Shown: positions 42,674 to 52,051, counted from the stretch's first letter. The stretch: DNA of 64,000 nucleotides from Streptomyces sp. SID13031 (GCF_010548305.1 NZ_JAAGLV010000006.1:186001-250000); one strand, 5' to 3'. Numbers and translations: made by a program. Notes: generated from the letters alone by a model not told the origin.

Positions 42674-43362
42674 TCCTTGCTGTACCGGCGGGCCATCGTC
42701 TCCGTGATGCGCTGCATGGCGCCTTCCAGATGCTGCCGCAGAGCCGCCTCGGCACCGGGCTCGTCATGAGCCAAGCAGGCGTCCAGGATCGCCTGGTGCT
42801 CGCGCCGCGTCTGCTCGATCCGAGCCTTCGTCTGCCGCGAGCCGAACCGGTACCGCTCGCTGTTCTGCCACACCGGCTCGATCGCCCGCGGCAGCCACCG
42901 GGACCCGCCGGCGCGATAGATCGCGAAATGAAACTCCGTATGGGCCTGCCGCGAAGCGATGATGTCGCCCGCCTTCGACAGCCGCACGTGCTCGGCCAGC
43001 GCCGCCCGGGCCAGCGCCGCGTCGGTATCGCTGAAGCGCGTCGCCGCGGCCCGGACCGCGAGGGTCTCCAGCGAGATCCGCGTCTCGTGGGTGTCGCGCA
43101 GGTCCTCCATCGACAGCTCGCGGACCCAGGCACCCTTGTGCGGCACGATCTCGACCAGCCCGAGCGCCTGCATCCGGCGCAACCCCTCGCGGATCGGCAT
43201 CTGGCTCATGTCGAGTCGCTTGGCCAGCTCCTCCAGCCGCAACGCCGTACCGCTCGGGAGCTCACCGGACAAGATGAGCTCGTGCAACTCGGCGGCGGCT
43301 TCCTCCGCGAGTGTGCGCCGGCCGCTCGGTCCCCCGGGCGTGAGCTCGAGTCGTCGGGTCAT
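42670..43362 (-). CDS. GntR-family regulator, FCD type (paralogue 1)
   Basis: This 230-residue protein has a winged helix (residues about 15-80, LHELILSGELPSGTALRLEE, RLDMSQMPIREGLRRMQALG) and an FCD ligand domain with metal-binding-type residues (DTHETRISLE, HTEFHFAIYRAGG, REHQAILDACL). By eye it is about 70 percent identical to the GntR protein encoded at 48144-48854, across both domains. It follows the MDR gene with a 106-bp gap. It probably binds a small carboxylic acid related to the pathway next door. ATG 43362 begins where the paralogues align. Confidence 0.92.
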   Translation of the reverse strand: MTRRLELTPGGPSGRRTLAEEAAAELHELILSGELPSGTALRLEELAKRLDMSQMPIREGLRRMQALGLVEIVPHKGAWVRELSMEDLRDTHETRISLETLAVRAAATRFSDTDAALARAALAEHVRLSKAGDIIASRQAHTEFHFAIYRAGGSRWLPRAIEPVWQNSERYRFGSRQTKARIEQTRREHQAILDACLAHDEPGAEAALRQHLEGAMQRITETMARRYSKD

Positions 43363-43468
43363 GGGGTGTGGGCTGCCTCTCTCCATCACTGCACGCGCAT
43401 CTGGGAGGTAACCGTAGCTGGCCGTCGGCGATCTGCGGCACATCTTGCGCGGATTGCCCCTGGCCACT

Positions 43469-44434
43469 TCACAAGAACATCCCCAGGTCGAGCAGCACCC
43501 GTCGGTCGGCCGGTCCACTGGCCAGCAGATCCAGGGCGTCCTCCACCAGCGGCGCCGCGACGATCTCGAGCTCAGGCCATACCTTCGACGGCGCGATGTC
43601 GGTCAGCACCTGGGTGACGGTCCCGGGCTCGATCGTCGTCCGCTGCATGTTCACCGGCAGCACCCGCAGGTCCCGGCCGATCAGCTGATGCAGGTCGAGC
43701 GTGGCGAACTCGCCGGCCGTGTACCCGAGCGCCACGAGCCGTCCGCCCGGGGTGATGTGGCTCATCACCCCACTGGTGACCGGCCCGCCGACGGTGTCGA
43801 TCGCCGCGTTGCACCAGGGCAGCTCGCGGCCGACCTGCCCCAGCTCATCGACGCGCACGATCTGGTCCACCAGCCCGGCCAGCCGCTCGACCGACTCATC
43901 GTTGCGAGCCAGCCCGATCACCTTCATCGCCCCGGCAGCCCGTGCGACGGCGGCGCACAGCCGGCCGACCAACCCGGTCGCTCCCGTGACGACGACAGTC
44001 TCGTTCTCCATGATCTGGCCGACCCGCCGTACTGCGGTGTGCGCGGTCAGCGCAGGAGCCAGCATCGCCACAGCAGCAGCCGGGTCCAGCCCAGCAGGCA
44101 ACAGGTGCACCGACGCATTCGGCACTACGGCCAGCTGGCCCCAGGTGCCCGGCCGGGAGACCCCGACTCCTCCACCACGGATCACCACCGGAGTACCGGC
44201 CTGGTAGAGGTCGGAGCTGACAACCACCCCAGCGCCTTCACACCCCGGTACGTACGGCGGCTCCTGTTGCTGGGCCAGCTTGCCGGCGAGCACTGTCCGG
44301 TCGAGCTGCGTGACAGAGGCGTACTGCATCTCCACCAGCGTCTCGCCCTCCCCGGCGACCAGCTCCACCTCCTCGACCTTCAGCTGCTGGCCGGGTCCGT
44401 AGCTGCGCAGCACGAAAGCTTTTCGCGCACTCAT
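43469..44434 (-). CDS. Quinone oxidoreductase-like MDR protein
   Basis: This 321-residue zinc-independent MDR enzyme has VEEVELVAGEGETLVEMQYA, VPGCEGAGVVV, and the Rossmann motif VVVTGATGLVGRLCAAVARA. It would oxidise or reduce a substrate with NADPH. It lies between the amidohydrolase gene (79-bp gap) and GntR paralogue 1. The region upstream contains ATTTGATATCTGATCA (44471-44486), which shares the ATTTGAT half-site found before the binding-protein gene, so both may answer to the same regulator. Confidence 0.87.
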   Translation of the reverse strand: MSARKAFVLRSYGPGQQLKVEEVELVAGEGETLVEMQYASVTQLDRTVLAGKLAQQQEPPYVPGCEGAGVVVSSDLYQAGTPVVIRGGGVGVSRPGTWGQLAVVPNASVHLLPAGLDPAAAVAMLAPALTAHTAVRRVGQIMENETVVVTGATGLVGRLCAAVARAAGAMKVIGLARNDESVERLAGLVDQIVRVDELGQVGRELPWCNAAIDTVGGPVTSGVMSHITPGGRLVALGYTAGEFATLDLHQLIGRDLRVLPVNMQRTTIEPGTVTQVLTDIAPSKVWPELEIVAAPLVEDALDLLASGPADRRVLLDLGMFL

Positions 44435-44513
44435 CCGGCCACCCCCCTCGTCCGCATATCCGCCCCTTGGATTTGATATCTGATCACAGCTAGGTCCTGA
44501 CGAAAAGGCCTTC

Positions 44514-45422
44514 TCACGCTGAAACGGCCCCCTTCTTCAACGGCCGGGTGAGCTGTTCGCACACCGTTGATCGAGCTGCTGCCCGGCCTCGGTCCACCTG
44601 ATCGCCCATCGGGAAAGGCCAGTCACTGCCGGCCAGCACCCGATCGGCCCCGAAGGTCGCCCCCAGCAACACCCGTACCGCGTCGTCGTGCACCAGGTCG
44701 TCCACATAGAACCGCTGCAGGGCCTCGGCCACCGACAGCGAGAGTGGTTCGATTCCTGGCCGTGCCGTGTCGATCCCGCGCTGCCAACGGCCGGCCAGAG
44801 CCGCCGTGACACCGCCGCCGTGGCACAGGCAGAACCTGATACCAGGGAATCGGCCGACAACATCCCCGAACACCAGCTCGGCCACGGCGAGCCCTGTTTC
44901 ATAAGGGTTCCCCAGCAGGTTCGACAGGTAGTACCTGCCGAGCCGCTCGTCGTGGCTGTGGCTCGGGTGAATCAAGGTGAAGGCCTCCAGCGAGTGGAGC
45001 ACCTCCCAGACATCGTCCAGCCCGGCATAGCCCGCAGTACCGAGAGCGAAGCCGCTGAAGACGCCCTCAGCCGCCAGCGCGGAAGCAACCGAAGCGGCTG
45101 AAGGATCCCCCAAGGGCAACTGCCCCAGCACGCGCAGCTGCGGCGTCGCCAGCTCACGGAGCCCCTGGTTGACCAGTGCTGCCCACTCGGCGCCCTGGTC
45201 GTAGCGGAACAGCGCAGGCGGTACGGAGACCACAGCACCGTCCAGCTCCTGCTCGTCGATCCACCTCAGCAGTGCTGCCGGGTCTGCAAGGCGCTTCAGC
45301 GGTAGCCGCTCGCCGTCGACCAGCAGGAAGCCGTCTTCAACCGCCAGCCCAAAGGCACGCCGAGAAGCCGCCGTGAGCACAGTCGGCGGTATCAGATGAG
45401 TGTGGACGTCCCAGCCGGCCAT
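44514..45422 (-). CDS. Amidohydrolase / ACMSD-type TIM-barrel hydrolase or decarboxylase
   Basis: This 302-residue metal-dependent TIM-barrel protein begins with the HxH motif (WDVHTHLIPP), has HPSHSHDERLG and LCHGGGVTAALAGRW for further metal ligands and ends with VLAGSDWPFPMGD, where the Asp completes the site. It belongs to the amidohydrolase_2 group with aminocarboxymuconate-semialdehyde decarboxylase and related ring-acid decarboxylases. It is the last gene of the overlapping catabolic run, sharing 1 base with the cupin gene. Confidence 0.88.
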   Translation of the reverse strand: MAGWDVHTHLIPPTVLTAASRRAFGLAVEDGFLLVDGERLPLKRLADPAALLRWIDEQELDGAVVSVPPALFRYDQGAEWAALVNQGLRELATPQLRVLGQLPLGDPSAASVASALAAEGVFSGFALGTAGYAGLDDVWEVLHSLEAFTLIHPSHSHDERLGRYYLSNLLGNPYETGLAVAELVFGDVVGRFPGIRFCLCHGGGVTAALAGRWQRGIDTARPGIEPLSLSVAEALQRFYVDDLVHDDAVRVLLGATFGADRVLAGSDWPFPMGDQVDRGRAAARSTVCEQLTRPLKKGAVSA

Positions 45423-45814
45423 CAGCGAGCGTCCTCGTCGTTGTCGTAGAAGGACGGCCGCACCGGATAGTGCGGACCGTCGTACACCTCGAGGAGGACA
45501 GAGGTCTCCTCTGCCATCGTCGGGCCGTGTGAGACGCCCTTGGGGTTCCAGTAGAAGCTGCCCTTGGTCAGCGTCGTCCCGGTCGGCAGGTACACGTACC
45601 GGCCGGACAGGCAGAACATGAACTGGTTCGACGCGTGCTGATGCGGCTCGGGGATCCCGGAGCCCTGCTCGAAGCGAACCAGCGCGATGGAGGCTTCAGA
45701 GACCTCATCCCGCCAGAGCATCTTGTGCGACAGCCCGGCCAGCGACTTCTCGACCCACTCCAGGTCATCCGTCTGCAGCAGCACCTCACTCAACTGCTCG
45801 TCGAAGGAACTCAT
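45422..45814 (-). CDS. Cupin-domain protein
   Basis: This 130-residue single cupin has both motifs. Motif 1 is IPEPHQHASNQFMFCLSGRY, with two His ligands, and motif 2 is KGSFYWNPKGVSHGPTMAEE, with the third His. It could be a small metal-dependent isomerase, lyase or dioxygenase acting on the product of the FAD monooxygenase, whose stop overlaps its start by one base. Too small for a known ring-cleavage dioxygenase of the 3-hydroxyanthranilate type. Confidence 0.87.
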   Translation of the reverse strand: MSSFDEQLSEVLLQTDDLEWVEKSLAGLSHKMLWRDEVSEASIALVRFEQGSGIPEPHQHASNQFMFCLSGRYVYLPTGTTLTKGSFYWNPKGVSHGPTMAEETSVLLEVYDGPHYPVRPSFYDNDEDAR

Positions 45815-47412
45815 CAGAGACCCTCCCGCGGCACAGGCCGGCCGGTGATCCCGGTGTAGAGCTCCTCGGCCACACCATCCGCCATCGGAGCCACTGCAGC
45901 GATATGCCCATCAGGACGAACCAGTACGACCGTCTCAGCCGGTACGCCGTACCGGTTGGTCGCGATGCTGCCCGGATCGAACAGCGAGCGGTCCCGCAGC
46001 CCAGAGTCCAGCGGCGCATCCCACCGGGACACCGCGTAGTGCTTCAACGCAGGCGAGTCGTTCAAAGGCACAGAAGGCCGACGCCGTACGTCGGTGAAGT
46101 ACAGCGCGACGAACGACTCCCGGCACAACCCGTGGATCGTCTCCCGACCGCGTGGACCCTGCAGCGCAAGGTCAGGAGCCCTGTCACCGGCCCGGACGGC
46201 AGGCGGCTCAGCACTGGTCATCACCATCGACCAGTCGCCTTCACCATCAACATCGAGCCGTACTCCGAGCAGTGTGCGCGTGTACGCCGTCGCCCAGTCG
46301 CTCCCGGCGGCGGTGACAGCCCCACGCTGGTGGGACATGTACTTGCGAGCCGCCTCGGCCATCTCACCCGAGCCGTTGATCGCAACGGGCCGCTGCTCCT
46401 GCTCGTACCCGTCCAGGAGCGACGGTTCGGCCCAGCCGCGTAGTACCCAGGCAAGTCGCCAGGGCAGGTTCGATGCGTCCAGGGCACCCGTGTTGAGGCC
46501 CAGTGCCCACATCGGCGTGATCAGGTGCGCCGCGTCGCCCATCAGGAACACCTTGCGCTCCGCGGACCAGTGGTCGGCGACCCGGTGGTGCACGTTGTAG
46601 ACGACCGAGCCGAGCAGCTCGATCCGGTCCACCTCGCCGATGAACTGCTTGACCTTCACCAGCATGTCTTCCTCGCCGGGCTGGTCCGCACCCTCGGCCA
46701 GCGGGAAGAGGAAGCGCCAGCAGTTGGGCTGACGGATCAGCACCATCCACTCGGACCGGTCCGAGAAGTAGGCGAGGTACGGGTAGTCGCGGGCGTTCGA
46801 GACGTCCAGGTCGACCACCACGTCGATCAGCATGTAGCGCTCGGGCAGGGTCTCCCCCGACACCGTGGCACCCAGCGCGTCCCGCACCTTGCTCCGGCCG
46901 CCGTCGCAGGCGAGCAGGTGCGACGCCTCGATCCGCTGCACGCCGTCCGGGGTGTCGACCGTGAGTACCACCCGGTCGTCGAGCATCTCGAAGGACTCCA
47001 ACCGGTGCTGGGTCAGCACCGACCCGCCCGCACGCTCCAAAGCCTTGGCGAGGATCGGCTCCATCGTCTGCTGCGGCAGGTTGATCACGAACGGGAACTG
47101 GGTGTCGTTGACCAGCTCGGCCAGCTGCACCGAGGCGCGCGGCGTGTTGGTGGCCCGGTCGATGTCGCCGATCTCGTCGATCCGCAATGCGGCGCCCAGG
47201 ATGGGCTCGACGGCGCCGTACCGGTCCCAGATCTCCAGCGTCCGGGTCAGCGTCGTACCGGCCTTGGTGTCCGAGGAGAGCACCGCGTCCTCCTCGAGCA
47301 GCACGAACGGCACGCCGTAGTGCGCCAGGCCGAGGGCCGTCGTCAGGCCGATCGGCCCGGCGCCGACGACGGCCACGGGCAACTGTTGGTCAGCGGACCA
47401 CTCTGGGGACAC
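45814..47412 (-). CDS. FAD-dependent aromatic hydroxylase (MhpA/PheA type)
   Basis: This 532-residue class A flavoprotein monooxygenase has the GxGxxG FAD motif (VAVVGAGPIGLTTALGLAHY), the DG motif (LLACDGGRSKVRDALGA), the GD motif (VFLMGDAAHLITPMWALGLN) and a C-terminal thioredoxin-like domain from about residue 400 (RAGDRAPDLALQGPRG). It would hydroxylate an aromatic or heteroaromatic ring with NAD(P)H and oxygen. It starts with GTG directly after the SDR stop (TGAGTG). Confidence 0.93.
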   Translation of the reverse strand: MSPEWSADQQLPVAVVGAGPIGLTTALGLAHYGVPFVLLEEDAVLSSDTKAGTTLTRTLEIWDRYGAVEPILGAALRIDEIGDIDRATNTPRASVQLAELVNDTQFPFVINLPQQTMEPILAKALERAGGSVLTQHRLESFEMLDDRVVLTVDTPDGVQRIEASHLLACDGGRSKVRDALGATVSGETLPERYMLIDVVVDLDVSNARDYPYLAYFSDRSEWMVLIRQPNCWRFLFPLAEGADQPGEEDMLVKVKQFIGEVDRIELLGSVVYNVHHRVADHWSAERKVFLMGDAAHLITPMWALGLNTGALDASNLPWRLAWVLRGWAEPSLLDGYEQEQRPVAINGSGEMAEAARKYMSHQRGAVTAAGSDWATAYTRTLLGVRLDVDGEGDWSMVMTSAEPPAVRAGDRAPDLALQGPRGRETIHGLCRESFVALYFTDVRRRPSVPLNDSPALKHYAVSRWDAPLDSGLRDRSLFDPGSIATNRYGVPAETVVLVRPDGHIAAVAPMADGVAEELYTGITGRPVPREGL

Positions 47413-48147
47413 TCAGGACTCCTTGAAGGTGTCGAGCCGGGCGAAGGCGCGCTCGCGGGTCAGCTGCGAGCCGGTCATCGCGGCCGCGTCGGACAACAGG
47501 AAGAGCAACGGGCCGACCACATCCTCGGCATCGCCGATCCCAGTCGTGTCACGCCAGTGCTCCAGATCCGCACCGATGTTCGCAGAGCGGAACTGCTCGG
47601 TGTCGATCACCCCCGGCGCGACCACGTTCACCCGGACCCTGTACTCGGCGACCTCAGCGGCCAGCGTCCGGGCGAAGGCACCCAGCGCCGCTTTGCTCGA
47701 CGCGTACGCCGCCGCGCCCGCGAACCCCGTCGACGCCATCCCCGAGGTGAAGACGATGACCGACCCGGTACGCCGCTCGACCATGTGCGGGACGACCGCC
47801 TGGCAGACCCAGACGACGCCGTCCAGATTGACCTGGAGCGTCCGGGTCCACTGCTCTGGCTCCGTGTCCAGTACAACAGCGCGCGGCTGTACTGCGGCGC
47901 CGGCGACCAGCCCGTCGATCCGGCCGTGCCGCTCGAGCACTCCATCCACTGCCTTCACCACTGCTGACCGGTCCGACACGTCCACCTCGACGTACTCGAT
48001 CCCAGCCACGCTCAGGCCTGGCGATACGTCGAAGACGACCGCAGTACCGCCGCAGCCGGCCACTGCCGCCGCCAGTGCCGCGCCGATGCCGTGCGCACCA
48101 CCTGTGATGACGACGACCTCGCCGGTCGCGTCGAAGCTCACCTTCAT
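47413..48147 (-). CDS. Short-chain dehydrogenase/reductase
   Basis: This 244-residue classical SDR has the cofactor motif TGGAHGIGAAL, the NNAG-equivalent GLVAGAAVQPR, catalytic Ser in FTSGMAS and YASSK. It probably uses NAD, with VFDVSP at the end of the second strand. It overlaps the GntR gene by 4 bp and precedes the monooxygenase with no gap. In the pathway it could dehydrogenate a ring-derived cis-diol or alcohol. Confidence 0.93.
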   Translation of the reverse strand: MKVSFDATGEVVVITGGAHGIGAALAAAVAGCGGTAVVFDVSPGLSVAGIEYVEVDVSDRSAVVKAVDGVLERHGRIDGLVAGAAVQPRAVVLDTEPEQWTRTLQVNLDGVVWVCQAVVPHMVERRTGSVIVFTSGMASTGFAGAAAYASSKAALGAFARTLAAEVAEYRVRVNVVAPGVIDTEQFRSANIGADLEHWRDTTGIGDAEDVVGPLLFLLSDAAAMTGSQLTRERAFARLDTFKES

Positions 48148-48854
48148 GACGTCACCTCGCGCTGGGGGTTCTGCTTCGAGGTCATCGTCTCGGTGATCCG
48201 CTGTACTGCGCCAGCCAGGTGGTTGCGCAGAGCCTGCTCGGCAGCGTCGGCGTCACGGGCGACACACGCGTCCAGGATCGCCTGGTGCTCCTGCCGGTTC
48301 TGCTCGATCTGGAACGCCGTCTGCCGGCTACCGAACCGGTAGCGCTCACTGTTCTGCCACACCGGCTCGATAGCCCGTGCGAGCCACTGCGACCCGCCCG
48401 CCCGGTACAGCGCGAAGTGGAAGTCAGCATGCGCCTGGCGGGCTCCAATGGAGTCCTCGGACCGAGACAGCTGCAGTAGCTCGGCCAACGCGATACGAGC
48501 CTTCTCTGCGTCCTCTTCGCCGAAGTGCTCAGCAGCAGCCCGTACTGCGAGGCTCTCCAGCGCTAGCCGGGTCTCGTGGGTGTCATGCAGATCCTCCAGC
48601 GACAACTCCCGGACCCAGGCGCCCTTGTGCGGGATGATGTCGACCAGTCCGAGCGCCTCCAACCGACGCAGGCCCTCGCGGACAGGCATCTGGCTCATGT
48701 CCAGACGGTTGGCCAGCTCGACCAACCGGAGCGGAGTACCGCTGGGAAGCTCGCCGGACAGGATGAGCTGGTGCAACTCAGCCGCGGCCGTCTCGGCCAG
48801 CGTGCGGCGACCACCACGGCCGCCACCGGGCAACAACTCCAGCCGGCTGCTCAT
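48144..48854 (-). CDS. GntR-family regulator, FCD type (paralogue 2, inside the catabolic operon)
   Basis: This 236-residue protein is nearly superimposable on the GntR protein encoded at 42670-43362: LHQLILSGELPSGTPLRLVE, RLDMSQMPVREGLRRLEALG, DTHETRLALESLAVRAAA and WQNSERYRFGSRQT. It overlaps both neighbours by 4 bp, so the regulator is made with the enzymes and permits feedback by a pathway intermediate. The likely operator is the palindrome before the binding-protein gene. Residues beyond about 222 (NPQREVTS) differ from its paralogue. Confidence 0.92.
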   Translation of the reverse strand: MSSRLELLPGGGRGGRRTLAETAAAELHQLILSGELPSGTPLRLVELANRLDMSQMPVREGLRRLEALGLVDIIPHKGAWVRELSLEDLHDTHETRLALESLAVRAAAEHFGEEDAEKARIALAELLQLSRSEDSIGARQAHADFHFALYRAGGSQWLARAIEPVWQNSERYRFGSRQTAFQIEQNRQEHQAILDACVARDADAAEQALRNHLAGAVQRITETMTSKQNPQREVTS

Positions 48855-49723
48855 GCGAGGTCCCGGTAGACCAGCGTGTTGCGGAGCTCACCGATCTTGT
48901 CCGAACGGGTCACCACTACATCGCCCTCGGCCAGGAACACCTGCGGCTCCCGCGCGTTGCCGATCCCAGCGGGCGTCCCGGTCAGCAGCAGGTCGCCAGG
49001 GCGCAACGTCATTCCGAACGACAGCTCGCTGACCAGCGTCGCCACGTCGTACGCCATCTGCTTGGTCGAGGCGTCCTGCATCACTTCACCGTTCAGCAGG
49101 CACTGCAGGTGTACGTCCTGCGGGTCGCCGAACTCGTCGGCCGTCACGATCCACGGACCGAGCGGCATGGTCTGGTCGATGCTCTTGCCCTTGAGCCACT
49201 GACCGCCATGCCGGCGCTGCAGGTCGCGCTGCGAGACGTCGTTGGCCAGCGTGTAGCCCCAGACGTGGTCGAGTGCCTCGGCGACCGGGATGCTGCGCCC
49301 GGTCCTGCCGATCACAAGCGCGAGCTCCGCCTCGTAGTCCCACTTGGCCGAGATCGCCGGGTCGTACGCGATCTCGTCGTACGGGCCGATCACGACATCG
49401 GGACCCTTGGTGAAGAAGGTCGGGTGCTCGGGCCGGTCGATGTCCTGCCCCTCGCGCTTGCCCCTGCTCTCCTCGAAGTGGTCCCAGTAGTTCCAGCCGG
49501 TGCAAAGCACGTCGCGACGGAACCGCCGCAACGGCGCGCGCAACGTCACCGATGCCAGGGGCAACCTTTCGCCCGTGGCCAGCTCGTTGCGCGCGGCAAC
49601 CAATGCGTCCGGACCCGCCTCGATCACCGAGACCAGGTCGGCCGCCTTCAACAGGACGACTTCCTCGCCGTCCAGTAGGCCGGGCCACTCACGCCCGGCA
49701 TGTTCGATCGTCACGAACCGCAT
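48851..49723 (-). CDS. Fumarylacetoacetate-hydrolase family protein
   Basis: This 290-residue protein has the FAH fold with metal-binding residues in KWDYEAELALVIG (Glu pair) and GYTLANDVSQRDLQ (Asp), and the substrate loop TFFTKGPDVVIGPY. Such enzymes hydrolyse or hydrate the acyl-pyruvates and 2-oxo-dienoates formed by ring cleavage. ATG 49723 is preferred over an upstream TTG at 49738. The N-terminal domain (residues 1-65) precedes the catalytic part, as in bacterial acylpyruvases. Confidence 0.9.
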   Translation of the reverse strand: MRFVTIEHAGREWPGLLDGEEVVLLKAADLVSVIEAGPDALVAARNELATGERLPLASVTLRAPLRRFRRDVLCTGWNYWDHFEESRGKREGQDIDRPEHPTFFTKGPDVVIGPYDEIAYDPAISAKWDYEAELALVIGRTGRSIPVAEALDHVWGYTLANDVSQRDLQRRHGGQWLKGKSIDQTMPLGPWIVTADEFGDPQDVHLQCLLNGEVMQDASTKQMAYDVATLVSELSFGMTLRPGDLLLTGTPAGIGNAREPQVFLAEGDVVVTRSDKIGELRNTLVYRDLA

Positions 49724-49780
49724 CTCAGGTCCACTCAACGCCGCGCATTTGAATCACCCCTCCCTGGCTGCGTGTGCCAC

Positions 49781-50176
49781 TCACGGGATCACCGCGATCG
49801 CGCTGATCTCGATCAGGTAGTCAGGGTGGGCCAGCTTGCTGACCTCGACCATCGTCGAGGCGGGCAGCGGCTCGTGGAAGTACTGCGCGCGGATCTCGTG
49901 GATCTTGCCGAAGTCCTCCATGTTGCGGACATAGACATCCACCCGGCAGACGTCGGCCAGCGTGCCGCCGGCCTCGACGACCGCGGCCTGGACGTTCTCG
50001 CAGACCTGCCGGGTCTGCTCCCGCACATCGCCGACGCCGACGATGGTGCCGTCCGGCGTCCGCGCGGTCATCCCGGACACGAACACCAGCCGTCCGGTCG
50101 CTTCGATCGTGGTCGCCTGCGAGAACACCCCGTTCGGGCTCCGCAGTGCCGCGCTGGTCAGTTGCGTCTTCGCCAT
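49781..50176 (-). CDS. RidA/YjgF family enamine-imine deaminase
   Basis: This 131-residue protein has VFSQATTIEATGRLVFVSGM, ENVQAAVVEAGGTLADVCRV and ASTMVEVSKLAHPDYLIEIS. The arginine in DVYVRNMEDF aligns with the catalytic Arg of RidA. Members hydrolyse enamines or, in aminoaromatic pathways, deaminate 2-aminomuconate. Its presence hints that the substrate of this operon contains nitrogen. Its ATG shares one base with the dehydrogenase stop. Confidence 0.9.
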   Translation of the reverse strand: MAKTQLTSAALRSPNGVFSQATTIEATGRLVFVSGMTARTPDGTIVGVGDVREQTRQVCENVQAAVVEAGGTLADVCRVDVYVRNMEDFGKIHEIRAQYFHEPLPASTMVEVSKLAHPDYLIEISAIAVIP

Positions 50177-51264
50177 CAGCTCAGCACCCCTCCCGTCGGG
50201 ACGACGGCGCCGACCGCTCGCGCGGCCTCCAGCAGCCCGTCAAGACCCGACCTCTCGATCAGTACGCCGCTCCGCCGCTGCTGCGCGGCGCGTTCGGCCT
50301 CGATCTCGCCCGGCAGATAGAGCCGGTCCACCCCGGGTGCCGTCGCACTGTCGCGCACCCGCGAGGCCAGCGCGGACGACCGTGCACGGAACCCGTCGAC
50401 GCCACCGAGCAGCTCCGGGTCGATCGCGATGAACAGGTGCGCACAGTCGTTCGGCCGATCCGGCTCGCGGTACAGCGGCCGCACCTGGTCACCCCAACCA
50501 CCACCACTCAGTACTCCGGTCAGCACGTCGATCATCAACGCCAGCCCGAACCCCTTGTGCCCGGCAGCAGGCAGCAACATTCCTAGTACCGCAGCCTCAG
50601 GATCCGTCGTCGGTACGCCGGACTGGTCCGTGGCCCAACTGTCGGGGATCGGCCGGCCTGCCGAAGCAGCCAGTCGAATCTTGCCCAGGGCAACGGCCGA
50701 CAACGCCATGTCCAGCACGATCCCCGGGCCGGCCCCGGTCGGTACCGCGATCGCCAGCGGGTTGTTGCCGACGAGCCGCTCGGCCCCACCGGGAGCCGGC
50801 ATCAGCGGTGTCGTGTTCGACATCGCGATGCCCACGCAACCGGCCTGCGCCGCCTGCATCGCCCAGCGGCTGGCAGCACCGAAGTGGTGCGCGTTGCGGA
50901 CCGAGACCAGGCCGATCCCGTACCGGCCGGCGCGCTCGATCGCGTGCCCCATCGCCTGCGGGCTGGACAGCTGCCCCATCCCACCGCGCGCGTCGACGAC
51001 GAGCGCCGCGCCGGCGTCGTGCAGGACGTCGAGCTCGCGTTCCCGGGTGACACCGCCGGCGTTCAGGCGTTCGACGTACATCGGGACGAGCATCACGCCG
51101 TGCGAGCTGACTCCGCGCAGGTCGGCCTCGACCAGTGCGGTCGCGATCCGGGTCGCGTCAGTCGGCTCGAAACCGAGGGCGCTGAAGACGGCGGAGACGG
51201 TCGCTTCCAGCCAGGCGGGCCGGACGAGCACGCGGCGATCGGCGTCGGAGGCCTGGGTGGTCAC
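50176..51264 (-). CDS. Malate/L-lactate dehydrogenase (Ldh2) family oxidoreductase
   Basis: This 362-residue NAD(P)-dependent dehydrogenase of the Ldh2/ureidoglycolate/sulfolactate group has SSHGVMLVPMYVERLNAGGV, RNAHHFGAASRWAMQAAQAG and GHKGFGLALMIDVLTGVLSG. It would oxidise a 2-hydroxy acid or reduce a 2-keto acid or cyclic imine. Located between the transporter genes and RidA; translation starts 7 bp after the permease stop. Confidence 0.92.
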   Translation of the reverse strand: MTTQASDADRRVLVRPAWLEATVSAVFSALGFEPTDATRIATALVEADLRGVSSHGVMLVPMYVERLNAGGVTRERELDVLHDAGAALVVDARGGMGQLSSPQAMGHAIERAGRYGIGLVSVRNAHHFGAASRWAMQAAQAGCVGIAMSNTTPLMPAPGGAERLVGNNPLAIAVPTGAGPGIVLDMALSAVALGKIRLAASAGRPIPDSWATDQSGVPTTDPEAAVLGMLLPAAGHKGFGLALMIDVLTGVLSGGGWGDQVRPLYREPDRPNDCAHLFIAIDPELLGGVDGFRARSSALASRVRDSATAPGVDRLYLPGEIEAERAAQQRRSGVLIERSGLDGLLEAARAVGAVVPTGGVLS

Positions 51265-51271
51265 TGGGCGC

Positions 51272-52051
51272 TCACCGGGTCTCCCGGGCCCACGGCAACA
51301 ACAGGTGCTCCAGCGCCACGAGCACGTAGAACAAGACGATGGCGACGATGCTGAGCAGCGTCATCGCGGCGAAGGCGAGCGCGGTGTCGGCATTGGCGCC
51401 CGAGCTGGTGATCACATACCCCAGACCGGAGGTGGCGCCGACGAACTCGGCGATCACCGAGCCGATCACGGCCAGCGAGATCGCCACCTTCAGCCCGGTG
51501 AAGATCTGTGGCATCGCGTAGCGCAGCCGCAGCTTGAAGAACTCCTGCGTCTTGCTCGCGTTCAGCGACCGGAGCAGCTCGACGAACTCGGCCGGCGTGG
51601 ACTTCATCCCGGTGGCGGTCGAGATCACCACCGGGAAGAAGCAGACCAGGACCACCATCATCACCTTCGGCCCCTGACCGAACCCGAACCAGACCACCAG
51701 CAGCGGCGCGATGGCGATCTTCGGGATCGCGTTCACGGCCAGCAGCAACGGGTAGAGCAGCCGCTCGACGATCACCGACCGGACGATCAGCAGCGCGACC
51801 GGAACGCCGATGACGATCGACAGCAGGAAGCCCTCGACGGTCTCCACCAGCGAGATCCAGGTGTGCTCCAGCAGGTAGCCGGGCTGGTCGAGGAACGAGG
51901 CGATCACGTCACCCGGGTCCGGCAGCAGGTACGACTGGACGTCGAAGACGATGGTCGCCAGCCACCACAGCGCCAGCGCCAGGATCAGCCCGACGAGCGG
52001 CAGGAGCACTGCCGCAGTACGGGATTGCGTCAGCCAGGAGCGTTTCGTCAT
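51272..52051 (-). CDS. ABC importer permease (SsuC/TauC type)
   Basis: This 259-residue inner-membrane protein has about six helices and the EAA-type loop (LRSLNASKTQEFFKLRLRYA, MPQIFTGLKVAISLAVIGSV). The start ATG 52051 overlaps the ATPase stop by 4 bp; longer in-frame sequence is an unrelated reading of the ATPase gene. With the adjoining ATPase and binding protein it forms a complete taurine/nitrate/aromatic-acid-type importer. Confidence 0.92.
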   Translation of the reverse strand: MTKRSWLTQSRTAAVLLPLVGLILALALWWLATIVFDVQSYLLPDPGDVIASFLDQPGYLLEHTWISLVETVEGFLLSIVIGVPVALLIVRSVIVERLLYPLLLAVNAIPKIAIAPLLVVWFGFGQGPKVMMVVLVCFFPVVISTATGMKSTPAEFVELLRSLNASKTQEFFKLRLRYAMPQIFTGLKVAISLAVIGSVIAEFVGATSGLGYVITSSGANADTALAFAAMTLLSIVAIVLFYVLVALEHLLLPWARETR

